A stretch of DNA of 24,404 nucleotides, from assembly GCA_007118075.1 (NCBI GenBank), contig SKSH01000051.1, positions 1-24,404 of the forward strand. Reading direction: 5' to 3'. The stretch comes from Halobacteriales archaeon. GTDB lineage: Archaea; Halobacteriota; Halobacteria; Halobacteriales; SKSH01. The position numbers were made by a program, and so were the translations under genes. Shown here in pieces: positions 14,944-22,342 of the stretch; within the stretch, counting starts at the first letter, position 1; each line of letters starts with the position of its first letter. The notes under the pieces are model-generated. The model ran no database searches, was not told where the DNA came from, and saw only the letters and a program-made list of their open reading frames with translations.

Positions 14944-15456
14944 GTGCGGACTCGTGTGGTCGATGTGGTTACGCTCACGGTCACCGCGACCCTTCCGGTC
15001 GACCAGCCAGTCGCGTTCGATGCACTGGTCCCGTTCGACACACACCTCAAGGCAGCACCGGCCGTGCGATCGGTCAAGCGACATGGTGAGGGAGATATCG
15101 GGACTACCTACCACGTCGAGTTGCAGCGATACGGTAAACGAGGGACCATCGAGACGGAGGTAACGTCCCTCGACCACCCGCGCCGTCTGTCGTGGCAGGC
15201 GACCCGTCCCATCGATGGCAGCTGGACAGTCGAGACCAGTCCAGTTGGGTCGACCATCCAGATCGAGATCGACATCGATGCCGAACTTATCACGTCCATC
15301 GACCTCGGGTGGGTAGTACGGAGACTCGGTCTTGAACGCCTGTTGCGCCGGGCATTAGCCCGGGAGTTGAAACCGGTGCTGACTCACCTGGTCAGAGATG
15401 TAGGTGGCAATCCATCCGCTGTCGAGCTCGGTGAGGTACAGATACGGATGCAGTGA
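14944..15456 (+). CDS. SRPBCC (START/polyketide cyclase-like) family protein
   Basis: A 170-aa protein with the SRPBCC helix-grip pattern known from haloarchaeal relatives. An N-terminal strand (VVTLTVTATLPVDQPVAFDA) precedes the LVPFDTHLKAAPAVRSVKRH turn. The core contains GTTYHVELQRYGKRGTIETE and HPRRLSWQATRPIDGSWTVE, and a C-terminal amphipathic helix includes LERLLRRALARELKPVLTHL. Such folds bind hydrophobic ligands; the ligand here is unknown. The frame is open further upstream, but GTG at 14944 is the start that fits the shared TATA element and the domain boundary. GTG codons at 14956 and 14965 are alternatives. It converges with the copper-protein gene (18 nt between stops). Confidence 0.75.
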   Translation: MRTRVVDVVTLTVTATLPVDQPVAFDALVPFDTHLKAAPAVRSVKRHGEGDIGTTYHVELQRYGKRGTIETEVTSLDHPRRLSWQATRPIDGSWTVETSPVGSTIQIEIDIDAELITSIDLGWVVRRLGLERLLRRALARELKPVLTHLVRDVGGNPSAVELGEVQIRMQ

Positions 15457-15474
15457 GGATACCGGCGAACGGGG

Positions 15475-16005
15475 TCACTCCGTGGGCTGGCCACCGTATT
15501 TGAGGAAGATGTAGGCGAAGCCGAGTGTGGCAAGCAGTGCGAACGCAGTGGCGATGCCGAGTGTCATCGCCTCCTCTGGGATGGCCGGGGCGACCGTCTG
15601 TTCGTCTGGGGGATCTTCGGTCACCTCGATGTACGCCTCCATACCAAGGCCGATATGCGGACTGCAGTAGAAGTGGTACGTTCCGAGGACATCGAACGTG
15701 TGCTCGTGTTCGAAGCCCGTGTCCTCGGTGGCAGGTACTCCCTCCCAGTCAGCCCCATCGGGTTGCTCATCAACGATGATGTCGTGGTTGTCCGTAACCC
15801 AAGTGAAGCGAACCGTCGTACCCGGTTCGATGTAGAGTGTGTTCCCCTCTCCAGGGGGATCGTAGTAGTAATCGCCTACCTCAACCTCAACGACTTCGCC
15901 ATCTTGAGCCGATGCAGTGCCGGTTGTTGCCGCCGCTGCGCCGGCCGCAACGGCGGATCCAAGGAATGCCCGTCGGCCCATCGGCAGGGCCCCGTCATCG
16001 CTCAT
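15475..16005 (-). CDS. Tat-exported, C-terminally anchored blue copper protein (halocyanin/plastocyanin-like)
   Basis: A 176-aa cupredoxin predicted to carry electrons on the outer face of the membrane. It begins with a Tat signal (GRRAFLGSAVAAGAAAATTG, ending TASA before Gln34). The copper ligands of a type 1 site are all visible: His74 in TDNHDIIV, and Cys114, His117 and Met122 in YCSPHIGLGM. A hydrophobic C-terminal helix (about 147-168, TLGIATAFALLATLGFAYIF) should anchor the domain, unlike halocyanins that use an N-terminal lipid. The ATG at 16005 is chosen because upstream codons of the open frame are unrelated shadow sequence antisense to nothing recognised. A weak TATA-like CTTGAGTAT lies about 27 nt before it. 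The redox partner (an oxidase or reductase) is not in this window. Confidence 0.88.
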   Translation of the reverse strand: MSDDGALPMGRRAFLGSAVAAGAAAATTGTASAQDGEVVEVEVGDYYYDPPGEGNTLYIEPGTTVRFTWVTDNHDIIVDEQPDGADWEGVPATEDTGFEHEHTFDVLGTYHFYCSPHIGLGMEAYIEVTEDPPDEQTVAPAIPEEAMTLGIATAFALLATLGFAYIFLKYGGQPTE

Positions 16006-16048
16006 ATCAGACCATCTGTGGGCACCGATACTCAAGGCTTCCGTTTGG

Positions 16049-17101
16049 CTACAGGGTGTACTCGTGACTGCCATCCTCAGACTCAAGGAATGCCACCAAC
16101 AGATCGATGACAGCTCCGACATCGGCCTCATGAGCTGCCTCGACCGGTGTGTGGAGGTATCGCGTCGGGACGGAGATGGCGCCGACCGGTGTCGCACCAG
16201 CTACCACCTGGAAGGCTGCGGTGTCGGTACCACCACTCGGGAGGATCTCGAGCTGGTGAGTGATCTTGTGTTCGTCAGCGATTGAGCGCAGGCGGCGATT
16301 GACCTTTGGGGAGGTGATCACGCTGGCATCCTTCAGCTTGATGGCTGCTCCTTCGCCGAGTTCGGTGATCGAACCTCCACCGTTCGATCCGCTCGGGACA
16401 TCATCTGCGATGGTGACATCCAGCGCGATCGCCAGATCTGGATCGATATCGACCCCGAGTGCGCGAGCACCGCGGAGTCCGACCTCCTCTTGGACCGTGG
16501 CGGCGAAATGAATCGTCACCTCGGGGGCTTCGATGAGATGTGCGGCCTCGAGCATCGCATAGACGCAGATGCGGTCGTCGAGTGCCTTGCCGGTGACGAG
16601 GTCGCCCATGCGCGCGAGACGTTGGGCGAGGGTCACCAGATCCCCTCGTGCAACCCGCTCTTCGACCGCATCCTCCTCCAGCCCGAGATCGACGAAGAGA
16701 TCATCGATCTTGGGGGTCTTCTTGAGTTCCTCCTCATCGAGGGTGTGGGCTGGTGGCGTCCCGATGACACCGAGGAGATCGTCATCTTCGGTGTGAACGG
16801 TCACTCGTTGTGCCTTGAGGATGCGTGGGTCCCAGCCCCCGAGTGGATCCAACTTGAGGAAACCATCCTTGATATCTGACACCATGAAACCGATCTCATC
16901 CATGTGTGCCGCGATGAGGACCTCAAAGTCACTATCGCCCTCGAGCGTGCCGACGATATTCCCCATCGCATCGGTCTCGACTCGGTCGGTTGCTTGTTCG
17001 AGCTCGTCGCGTACCAATTCGCGGATGCGGTCCTCATATCCAGGGACACCACTCACATCTGTCAGCGACGATAACAGATTGAATCGGACCTCTGTTGCCA
17101 T
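16049..17101 (-). CDS. M42 family metalloaminopeptidase
   Basis: A 350-aa cytoplasmic peptidase of the M42 (TET aminopeptidase/FrvX) family, which in archaea forms large tetrahedral complexes that trim short peptides. The metal and catalytic residues are in place: His66 and Asp68 in AAHMDEIGF, Asp175 in GKALDDRI, the Glu205-Glu206 pair in VQEEVGLRGA, Asp228 in ALDVTIADD, and His317 in YLHTPVEAAH. Length is typical. The N-terminal residue specificity cannot be read. The ATG at 17101 has a TATA-like TTATAG about 27 nt upstream, so it probably has its own leaderless transcript although the synthase gene upstream is in the same direction 44 nt away. Peptides brought in by a Dpp-type importer would be possible substrates, but no direct link is shown. 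Confidence 0.92.
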   Translation of the reverse strand: MATEVRFNLLSSLTDVSGVPGYEDRIRELVRDELEQATDRVETDAMGNIVGTLEGDSDFEVLIAAHMDEIGFMVSDIKDGFLKLDPLGGWDPRILKAQRVTVHTEDDDLLGVIGTPPAHTLDEEELKKTPKIDDLFVDLGLEEDAVEERVARGDLVTLAQRLARMGDLVTGKALDDRICVYAMLEAAHLIEAPEVTIHFAATVQEEVGLRGARALGVDIDPDLAIALDVTIADDVPSGSNGGGSITELGEGAAIKLKDASVITSPKVNRRLRSIADEHKITHQLEILPSGGTDTAAFQVVAGATPVGAISVPTRYLHTPVEAAHEADVGAVIDLLVAFLESEDGSHEYTL

Positions 17102-17124
17102 ACGGGATGTGACTTTCCGCTGGG

Positions 17125-17132
17125 CTATAATG
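17125..17132 (-). promoter_or_regulatory. Candidate TATA box of the M42 peptidase gene
   Basis: On the minus strand CATTATAGCC is centred about 27 nt before the ATG at 17101. There is no Shine-Dalgarno sequence, consistent with leaderless initiation. The element lies in the 44-nt gap after the diphosphate synthase gene. Confidence 0.5.
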
Positions 17133-17145
17133 TCGGTGATATTGG

Positions 17146-18213
17146 TCAGCGGTCCCGCTCGATGACGAATCGAGTGAAATCGATCAACCGTTGGGTTGGC
17201 GCAGGTTCGAGCTCAACTTGTCGGAGATAGTCGCTTGCCTCATCGGCCAACGTGTGAGCCTGCTCTTTGGCGAACTCGATGCTGTCATACCGCTCATAGA
17301 GCTCGATCACCTCGAGTACCTCCTCTCTCGTGACCTCGCTGGCGGAGAGGATCGATTCGAGCCGTTCGCGTTCAGCAGGGGCGGCCTGTTCGGCGGTGTG
17401 AATCGCCATCAGGGTCGTCTTCCCCTCACGAATGTCATTGCCGAACGACTTGCCGAAATCACCGGCGCGATCCATCGTGTGTTCGATATCGAGGATATCG
17501 TCACCGATCTGGAACGCGATCGCGAGCGCCTCAGCATAGTCAGCCACTGCACGCTCGGTGGTCGCTGGCTGCCCAGTGATGATCGAGGCGAGTCTGGCGA
17601 CAATCTTGGCGAGACAGCCGGTCTTACAGGCGGTCATCTCAAGGTACTCATCCACGGAGGCACGGATGTCCCGCTCGTTGTGCCAGCAGATGTCCATCCC
17701 CTGGCCGAGGTGGGTGCGGTTGAGCTCGTACATGAGCATGTTGTACACCTCAAGTTGCACATCATGGTCGAGATCAGCGGGATTGTGTGCGATGATCTTG
17801 AGCGGAAGGAAGTACAGTGCGTTACCGGCGTTGAGTGCGACGTCCTCGCCGTATTTCAGGTGTAAAGCCTCTTCGCCCCGGCGCATCAGGGCGTTGTCCT
17901 CCACGTCGTCGACGATGATCGTCCCATTGTGTAAGATTTCTGGGATGATAGCGTACGGTAAGAGTGAATCAGGATCATCGTGGCCGAACGCCTCAAGGAA
18001 CTGAAGGAACACCACGACACGCCATCGTTTCCCTCCACGGTCGAGGAGGTCCCAAACCGGTTCTGAAAGCGCCTGTTGGATACCTGCGGCATCGTACCGA
18101 TAGGACGGGGGTCCGAAGAAATCAGAGAGATAATCCTCGTCGACCTGGCGGGGGAGCACCTCCTCGATAGCGGCATCGATGCGGGGTCGCAGATCTTCGA
18201 GTAACTCCTCCAT
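17146..18213 (-). CDS. idsA: Geranylgeranyl-type (long-chain) polyprenyl diphosphate synthase
   Basis: A 355-aa all-helical trans-prenyltransferase. It adds isopentenyl diphosphate to allylic diphosphates, supplying the isoprenoid chains of archaeal ether lipids and of carotenoids and quinones. The first Asp-rich motif is DDVED (Asp102, 103, 106) followed by the usual NALMRRG. The second is GDDILD (Asp238, 239, 242). The substrate-binding GGKRWR (60-65) and KTGCLAKI (197-204) are also present. The residues five and four places before the first motif are Gly97 and Thr98, small rather than aromatic. By the known rule for this family this allows products of C20 or longer, so geranylgeranyl or geranylfarnesyl diphosphate is likelier than farnesyl. 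The start at 18213 gives a normal N-terminus; a weak CTTTTGTG element lies about 26 nt upstream. Confidence 0.9.
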   Translation of the reverse strand: MEELLEDLRPRIDAAIEEVLPRQVDEDYLSDFFGPPSYRYDAAGIQQALSEPVWDLLDRGGKRWRVVVFLQFLEAFGHDDPDSLLPYAIIPEILHNGTIIVDDVEDNALMRRGEEALHLKYGEDVALNAGNALYFLPLKIIAHNPADLDHDVQLEVYNMLMYELNRTHLGQGMDICWHNERDIRASVDEYLEMTACKTGCLAKIVARLASIITGQPATTERAVADYAEALAIAFQIGDDILDIEHTMDRAGDFGKSFGNDIREGKTTLMAIHTAEQAAPAERERLESILSASEVTREEVLEVIELYERYDSIEFAKEQAHTLADEASDYLRQVELEPAPTQRLIDFTRFVIERDR

Positions 18214-18400
18214 GGGCTACCTGCCGACGGGGAACACAAAAGCGCATCGTCGCACCATGGCGAGAAAGAGCCGCGGTCGTGTTAGTGGGTGCACCCCCTG
18301 GAATCCGCGTCTCGATCGTCAAATGAGAGATCATGGTATGTGACGACAGGACATCATCTCAACAAACCGGTAATCACCGGGGTACCAACGGCATTCCCAG

Positions 18401-18417
18401 CTATTGATAATCGATAG
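18401..18417. repeat. Near-perfect 17-bp palindrome
   Basis: CTATTGATAATCGATAG pairs with itself at seven of eight positions around a central A; only positions 5 and 13 mismatch. It lies roughly midway between the idsA and tfb starts. It could be a binding site for a dimeric regulator; there is no protein evidence. Confidence 0.4.
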
Positions 18418-18528
18418 ACGACAACGTGGAAAGAACCGAAAAGAGTGAGGTTCTATCTGCTCCGGTCGAGGATATGCTAATTGACACCTCATACATCCAA
18501 TATACCGTAAGATTTATGTCCGGCGGGT

Positions 18529-18541
18529 CCCCGGTCCGGGG
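18529..18541. repeat. GC-rich inverted repeat upstream of tfb
   Basis: CCCCGGTCCGGGG is a perfect 6-bp inverted repeat around one T, about 68-80 nt before the tfb ATG. It is 12-20 nt downstream of a TATA-like GATTTATG, so it would overlap or flank a transcription start, where a repressor could act. Confidence 0.4.
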
Positions 18542-18580
18542 CACGAGCGCACATTGGGTACACGATTCCCCGTAAGATAC

Positions 18581-18592
18581 CGCCAATTGGCG
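18581..18592. promoter_or_regulatory. Perfect 12-bp palindrome immediately upstream of tfb
   Basis: CGCCAATTGGCG is a perfect palindrome ending 16 nt before the tfb ATG (18609). It occupies the position where a TATA box would stand if the mRNA were leaderless, yet it is not TATA-like. It is therefore more likely an operator or a 5' leader element. Confidence 0.4.
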
Positions 18593-18608
18593 CCCTCAAC
18601 CAAGCATC

Positions 18609-19562
18609 ATGACCGAAGAACGCACTACGGAACGAGCATCGTCGACTGAGGAGATCGCTGACGAGCGACGATGCCCAGAATGTGAATCGACCGCGGTCAG
18701 GACCACCGATCGGTCCGAGACCGTTTGTGATGACTGCGGCCTCGTCATCGCCGAGGACAACGTCGATCGTGGACCAGAGTGGCGAGCCTTCGACTCCCAC
18801 GAGAAACAGCAAAAGTCGCGTGTCGGTGCTCCGACGACCAACACCATGCACGACAAGGGCCTGTCGACGAACATCGACTGGCGCAACAAGGATGCTTACG
18901 GTAACACCTTGAGCAACCGACAACGCCAGCGGATGGATCGGCTTCGAACCTGGAACGAACGCTTTCGCACCAGGGACTCCAGGGAACGGAACCTCAAACA
19001 GGCACTCGGTGAGATCGACCGCATGTCGAGCGCACTTGGACTACCAAAGAACGTCCGTGAGACCGCGAGCGTCATCTACCGGCGAGCCCTCGAGGATGAT
19101 CTCCTCCCTGGCCGGTCCATAGAAGGTGTCTCGACCGCCTGCGTGTATGCGGCCGCCAGACAAGCCGACATGCCCCGAAGCCTCGATGAGCTAACCGAGG
19201 TCTCCAGGGTGGAAAAGAGCGAGATCGCCAGGACCTACCGGTACGTCTCTCGTGAACTTGGACTCGAGGTACAGCCAGCCGATCCCGAGAGCTATGTCCC
19301 TCGGTTCGTCTCCGGACTCGGTCTCTCTGAGGAGGTCGAACGCCGTGCTCGTGCTCTGCTTCGGAATGCCAAAGCCCAAGGGGTCCACTCTGGGAAGTCC
19401 CCAGTCGGCCTTGCCGCAGCTGCCGTCTATGCAGCTGCACTCTTGACCAACGAGAAGACCACCCAATCAGCAGTCTCAGAGGTCGCCGATATCTCGGAGG
19501 TCACCATCCGTAATCGATATCACGAACTGCTAGAGGCTGAGGAAGGAATCGGTGTCGCCTGA
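18609..19562 (+). CDS. tfb: Transcription initiation factor B (TFB)
   Basis: The archaeal TFIIB homologue, which bridges TBP on the TATA box and RNA polymerase. The 317-aa protein has an N-terminal zinc ribbon (Cys22, Cys25, Cys40, Cys43 in RRCPECES and VCDDCGLVI) and a B-reader/linker segment after RGPEWRAFD. Two cyclin-fold repeats follow (about 115-205 and 210-305), each with a TFIIB signature: EGVSTACVYAAARQADMPRS and SPVGLAAAAVYAAALLTNEK. The C-terminal helix-turn-helix that reads the BRE includes SEVADISEVTIRNRYHELLE. All expected parts are present. Haloarchaea usually carry several tfb paralogues, and this window cannot tell which one this is. aroD follows in the same direction after 18 nt. 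Confidence 0.96.
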   Translation: MTEERTTERASSTEEIADERRCPECESTAVRTTDRSETVCDDCGLVIAEDNVDRGPEWRAFDSHEKQQKSRVGAPTTNTMHDKGLSTNIDWRNKDAYGNTLSNRQRQRMDRLRTWNERFRTRDSRERNLKQALGEIDRMSSALGLPKNVRETASVIYRRALEDDLLPGRSIEGVSTACVYAAARQADMPRSLDELTEVSRVEKSEIARTYRYVSRELGLEVQPADPESYVPRFVSGLGLSEEVERRARALLRNAKAQGVHSGKSPVGLAAAAVYAAALLTNEKTTQSAVSEVADISEVTIRNRYHELLEAEEGIGVA

Positions 19563-19580
19563 TCAGGTCAGGAACCTCGA

Positions 19581-20252
19581 ATGGACACTCCGGCAGCCGT
19601 CGCCACGATAGATTCCATCGAGGAGACGGACCGTCTCGATGGCCTCGTCGATCTCATTGAACTTCGTCTCGATCTGAGCAACGACCCGATTGAGCGGGTA
19701 CACGAGTACAACGGTTCGACTCCACTCATTCTAACGAATCGACTCGAGGGCGAGGGAGGAGGCGCACCAGACAATCAAGACCGACTCGACACTCTCAGAT
19801 CCGTGCTCCGTGCCGACGGTGTCTGGGGCATCGATCTCGAGCTCGAAGCCCTCGAACAGCACCCTGCAGCACAAGCGCTCAGCGAGGAGGCGAACGCGGA
19901 GGATGTGCAGGTGATCGTCTCAGCCCATCCACCGACCACGATATCGGTCGATTTGATGCGACAGATGCTGACCGAAGGTGCCGCCCTCGGCGATATCGCC
20001 AAGCTGGCTGTCCCCGTGGAGACGCCAACCCAGCTTGCTGACCTGACGACCGCCACCAGTCAGCTGATCGAAGCCGGCCTCCCGGTCGCTACGATGGCGA
20101 TCGGTCCACATGCATTGGCGAGTCGGATCATCGCCGCCGGCATCGGCTGTCACCTCGTCTATGCGGCACCACCAGGCGTCGAACCAGCTGTCACCGGGCA
20201 ACCGTCGATCACGACACTAAAACCCGTCATCGATACCGCGAAGCTCGGCTAG
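19581..20252 (+). CDS. aroD: 3-dehydroquinate dehydratase, type I
   Basis: Converts 3-dehydroquinate to 3-dehydroshikimate in aromatic amino acid synthesis through a Schiff base. The 223-aa TIM-barrel protein shows the substrate-binding LIELRLDLSN (25-34), the catalytic His116 in VSAHPPTT and the Schiff-base Lys141 in DIAKLAVPVET, and ends with the family phosphate/carboxylate-binding region (GPHALASRIIAAGIG; QPSI). It is slightly shorter than the roughly 250-aa bacterial enzymes, as usual in haloarchaea. It begins 18 nt after tfb, so the two may be co-transcribed. Its stop codon overlaps the convergent aroB' stop through a CTAG tetramer. Confidence 0.92.
   Translation: MDTPAAVATIDSIEETDRLDGLVDLIELRLDLSNDPIERVHEYNGSTPLILTNRLEGEGGGAPDNQDRLDTLRSVLRADGVWGIDLELEALEQHPAAQALSEEANAEDVQVIVSAHPPTTISVDLMRQMLTEGAALGDIAKLAVPVETPTQLADLTTATSQLIEAGLPVATMAIGPHALASRIIAAGIGCHLVYAAPPGVEPAVTGQPSITTLKPVIDTAKLG
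20249..20252. other. CTAG tetramer providing both convergent stop codons
   Basis: The palindromic CTAG gives TAG as the stop of aroD on the plus strand (20250-20252) and TAG as the stop of aroB' on the minus strand (20251-20249). The two genes therefore overlap tail to tail by 4 bp, leaving no room for separate intergenic terminators. The transcripts must overlap. Confidence 0.9.
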
Positions 20253-21424
20253 CGCTCGATGAGCATCTCACCTTCGACAGGTGCACCGAAATGACGGGGA
20301 ATGTCCTCGTATCTGATCGCGATCGGATCGCCGATCTCGAGATCGGTGACCGGGACCGCTCCACGGTCCCGCACGTGCACCCTGACCGTCTCTGCCTCTT
20401 GGACGAGGAGTTCGATGATATCGCCGTCATCGGTCTGCAGCGAGAGGCGACGCATCGGTCGGCGTTCGAGCTTCGACCGTCCGACCACCGCCTCCCTGGT
20501 CTCACCGGCAGTGTTGGCGACGATCACCCGATCGCCCGCTCGGACCTCTGCTAAATACTTCGTGCGACCATCGGGGACGAGCACGTAGGCGTGCACCGCA
20601 CCTGCATTCACCCTGAATGGTCGTGGATCGGCATACGGTCCATCGGCGGTCTCACCGTGGATGAAGGCGAGTCCCCTGGCATGGCTCCCAACGAGCATTC
20701 CCTCATCAGGATCGAGCATACTTCCGGTGTCGATACACACCCGATCGGCGAGACCGGCAGGTTCGGTATCGATGAGTTCTGCCCAGCTCAACTCTAAGGC
20801 GGTCCCCGAACTTCGGTCGCGCTCCTCGATGGTGGCAGCGATGACACCAGGATCGTCGGTCTCAAGGACGACCCCATCTGCCCCTATCTCGAGGGTTTCG
20901 AAGGCCGTCTTGGCCCCATCAGGTCCGTCGACGACCGCGACGACGGCAGCCGAGGAACCGACCTCGGCGATGAGGTTCTCAAGCGGGATGATCTCCCAGT
21001 CGGTGCGGCGGATAATGACGTAGTCGGCATGGTCTCCCGCCCATCTGGCTAGTTCGGCACCAGCCTCTCCATCGATCACGACGTACGCGCCAGTCGGTCC
21101 GTCTAAATCGTTGAGGAGGGCCAGATCACCTGATTCCTCAGCCGTCGCCGGGCGATCACGGCTCCCATCTCCCTCACCACCCTTGCCGACGACGGCAACA
21201 TCTACTGGTGGTCCCTCAGCCTCGGCCACCTCGAGCACGCTCGCATCATCACTATCATGGAACGCGGCGACGGTCCCGGCGACCAGTCTGCGGACTCGAT
21301 GTACATCGCCCTGATCGACAAGGACTCCATCGATACCTCGCTCGATCGCTGCCTCGATGAGTGATTCTCGGTCGGACCACGGGCCAACGGACTCGTCAGC
21401 GAGCAACCAAACAAACCGCTGCAT
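20249..21424 (-). CDS. aroB': 3-dehydroquinate synthase type II (AroB')
   Basis: Second enzyme of the archaeal alternative route to 3-dehydroquinate. It performs NAD-dependent oxidative deamination and cyclisation of 2-amino-3,7-dideoxy-D-threo-hept-6-ulosonate. The 391-aa protein shows family-specific blocks: RRTDWEIIPLENLIAEVG (about 139-156), GADGVVLETDDP, VCIDTGSML with DPDEGMLVGSHARGLAF, and RPFRVNAGAVHAYVLVPDG. A β-rich C-terminal part ends in FGAPVEGEMLIER. Length is normal. An acidic, Gly/Glu-rich stretch near 70-98 looks like a haloarchaeal insertion. It lies 48 nt downstream of the gene for its substrate-forming enzyme, in the same direction, and converges with aroD, which takes its product. 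Confidence 0.93.
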   Translation of the reverse strand: MQRFVWLLADESVGPWSDRESLIEAAIERGIDGVLVDQGDVHRVRRLVAGTVAAFHDSDDASVLEVAEAEGPPVDVAVVGKGGEGDGSRDRPATAEESGDLALLNDLDGPTGAYVVIDGEAGAELARWAGDHADYVIIRRTDWEIIPLENLIAEVGSSAAVVAVVDGPDGAKTAFETLEIGADGVVLETDDPGVIAATIEERDRSSGTALELSWAELIDTEPAGLADRVCIDTGSMLDPDEGMLVGSHARGLAFIHGETADGPYADPRPFRVNAGAVHAYVLVPDGRTKYLAEVRAGDRVIVANTAGETREAVVGRSKLERRPMRRLSLQTDDGDIIELLVQEAETVRVHVRDRGAVPVTDLEIGDPIAIRYEDIPRHFGAPVEGEMLIER

Positions 21425-21472
21425 ACTCCAGCGTGGGTGGCCGCGTACCTTAACGTACCGGATAGAACCAGT

Positions 21473-22249
21473 CTAGAGATGGGTGTTTTGTGCCGATTCG
21501 GCAGTGGCACCATCATGGACGATCGCCGCCACCGCTGCGGTCATGGCGCCTGGATCATCATGCTGGAAGATAGTTCTGCCCATCGAGACACCAACCGCAC
21601 CGGCACTCATGGCCGCTGCAACCGACTCGAGAGTTGCAAGGTCGCCTGCGGGGGTACCCCCCGCGATGATCACCGGGGTATCGACCGCATCGACCGCTTG
21701 GTCGAAACCACTCCCAGGGTAGGAGGTCTTGATCACGTCGGCGTCGAGTTCGGCGGCAAGTCTGACCGCATGGGCAACATGCGTTGGATCATCCTCGTGC
21801 GTGTCTGGGCCGCGTGGATATGCCATTGCCAACACCGGCAGGCCGAATGCGTGTGCCTGCTCGATTGCAGACCCGAGTTCCTCCAGCTGTCGACCCTCGT
21901 ATCGGCTCCCCACATTGAGGTGGAACGACACTGCATCAGCTCCGAAAGTCAACGCCGACTCGACCGAACAAACGGTCCGCTTGTCGTTGGGTTCTGGGGT
22001 GAGTGAGGTCGCCCCGTTGAGATGTACGATTCGGCCGAGACCCGGTGGAGCATCGAGCGTCCGGCTGAGGTTCCCTCGGTGGAGTACGACCGCATCAGCA
22101 CCGTTGGCAGTCACCGTTTCGATCGTCGCCTCAAGGGTGTCGAGGCCGCGTGTAGGACCGAGGGTTAGTCCGTGGTCCATCGGGATCATCACGTACCGTC
22201 CATCGCGACTGATCCGGTTGAGTCGGAGTTCGATACCGGTTGCGGTCAT
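21473..22249 (-). CDS. aroA': 2-amino-3,7-dideoxy-D-threo-hept-6-ulosonate synthase (AroA', class I aldolase family)
   Basis: First step of the archaeal shikimate entry: aldol transfer onto aspartate semialdehyde, giving the heptulosonate used by AroB'. The 258-aa barrel belongs to the archaeal class I fructose-bisphosphate aldolase/ADTH synthase family. The motif VMIPMDHGLTLGP (Asp25, His26) is at the N-terminus, Tyr144 lies in LAMAYPRGPD, and the Schiff-base Lys174 is in DVIKTSYPGSGFDQ. The phosphate-binding GGTPAGD (197-203) and GAVGVSMGRTIFQH (217-230) close the barrel. Placement beside aroB' is why I prefer this activity over a glycolytic aldolase; the family alone cannot decide. I chose the ATG at 22249; another ATG at 22276 would add nine unrelated residues. 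Confidence 0.88.
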   Translation of the reverse strand: MTATGIELRLNRISRDGRYVMIPMDHGLTLGPTRGLDTLEATIETVTANGADAVVLHRGNLSRTLDAPPGLGRIVHLNGATSLTPEPNDKRTVCSVESALTFGADAVSFHLNVGSRYEGRQLEELGSAIEQAHAFGLPVLAMAYPRGPDTHEDDPTHVAHAVRLAAELDADVIKTSYPGSGFDQAVDAVDTPVIIAGGTPAGDLATLESVAAAMSAGAVGVSMGRTIFQHDDPGAMTAAVAAIVHDGATAESAQNTHL

Positions 22250-22342
22250 TATCGCAGGGTGGTGAGGCTGCAGCAATCATCGTTTCGTTCCCGTAGCAAG
22301 GTGGGCCGAAGCTTCAAGCGGGTGACACGCCAGGTGAGAGAT

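Larger units (their letters stand above)
18214..18608. other. Intergenic region between idsA and tfb, rich in palindromes
   Basis: This 395-nt divergent gap holds no gene I can support. It contains the idsA promoter at its left end. On the tfb side it carries several symmetric elements: a near-perfect 17-bp palindrome at 18401-18417, AT-rich stretches around 18497-18517 that could be TATA boxes (CAATATAC, GATTTATG), a 13-bp inverted repeat at 18529-18541, and a perfect 12-bp palindrome at 18581-18592. CCGTAAGAT occurs twice (18505-18513, 18570-18578). Confidence 0.6.

Noticed and set aside
16006..16197. N-terminal extension of the copper protein
   Set aside because: The added residues run through the end of the M42 gene in another frame and would bury the Tat signal, which must be N-terminal.
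18214..18608. Possible small RNA or tRNA gene in the idsA-tfb gap
   Set aside because: I looked for a cloverleaf, a T-arm GGTTCGAATCC-like stretch and a CCA-adjacent acceptor stem and found none; the symmetric elements are too short to claim an ncRNA.
22172..22342. Upstream extension of the alkyltransferase-like frame
   Set aside because: It is antisense to the aroA' start and lacks family similarity; the ATG at 22343 has a TATA-like element at the right distance.
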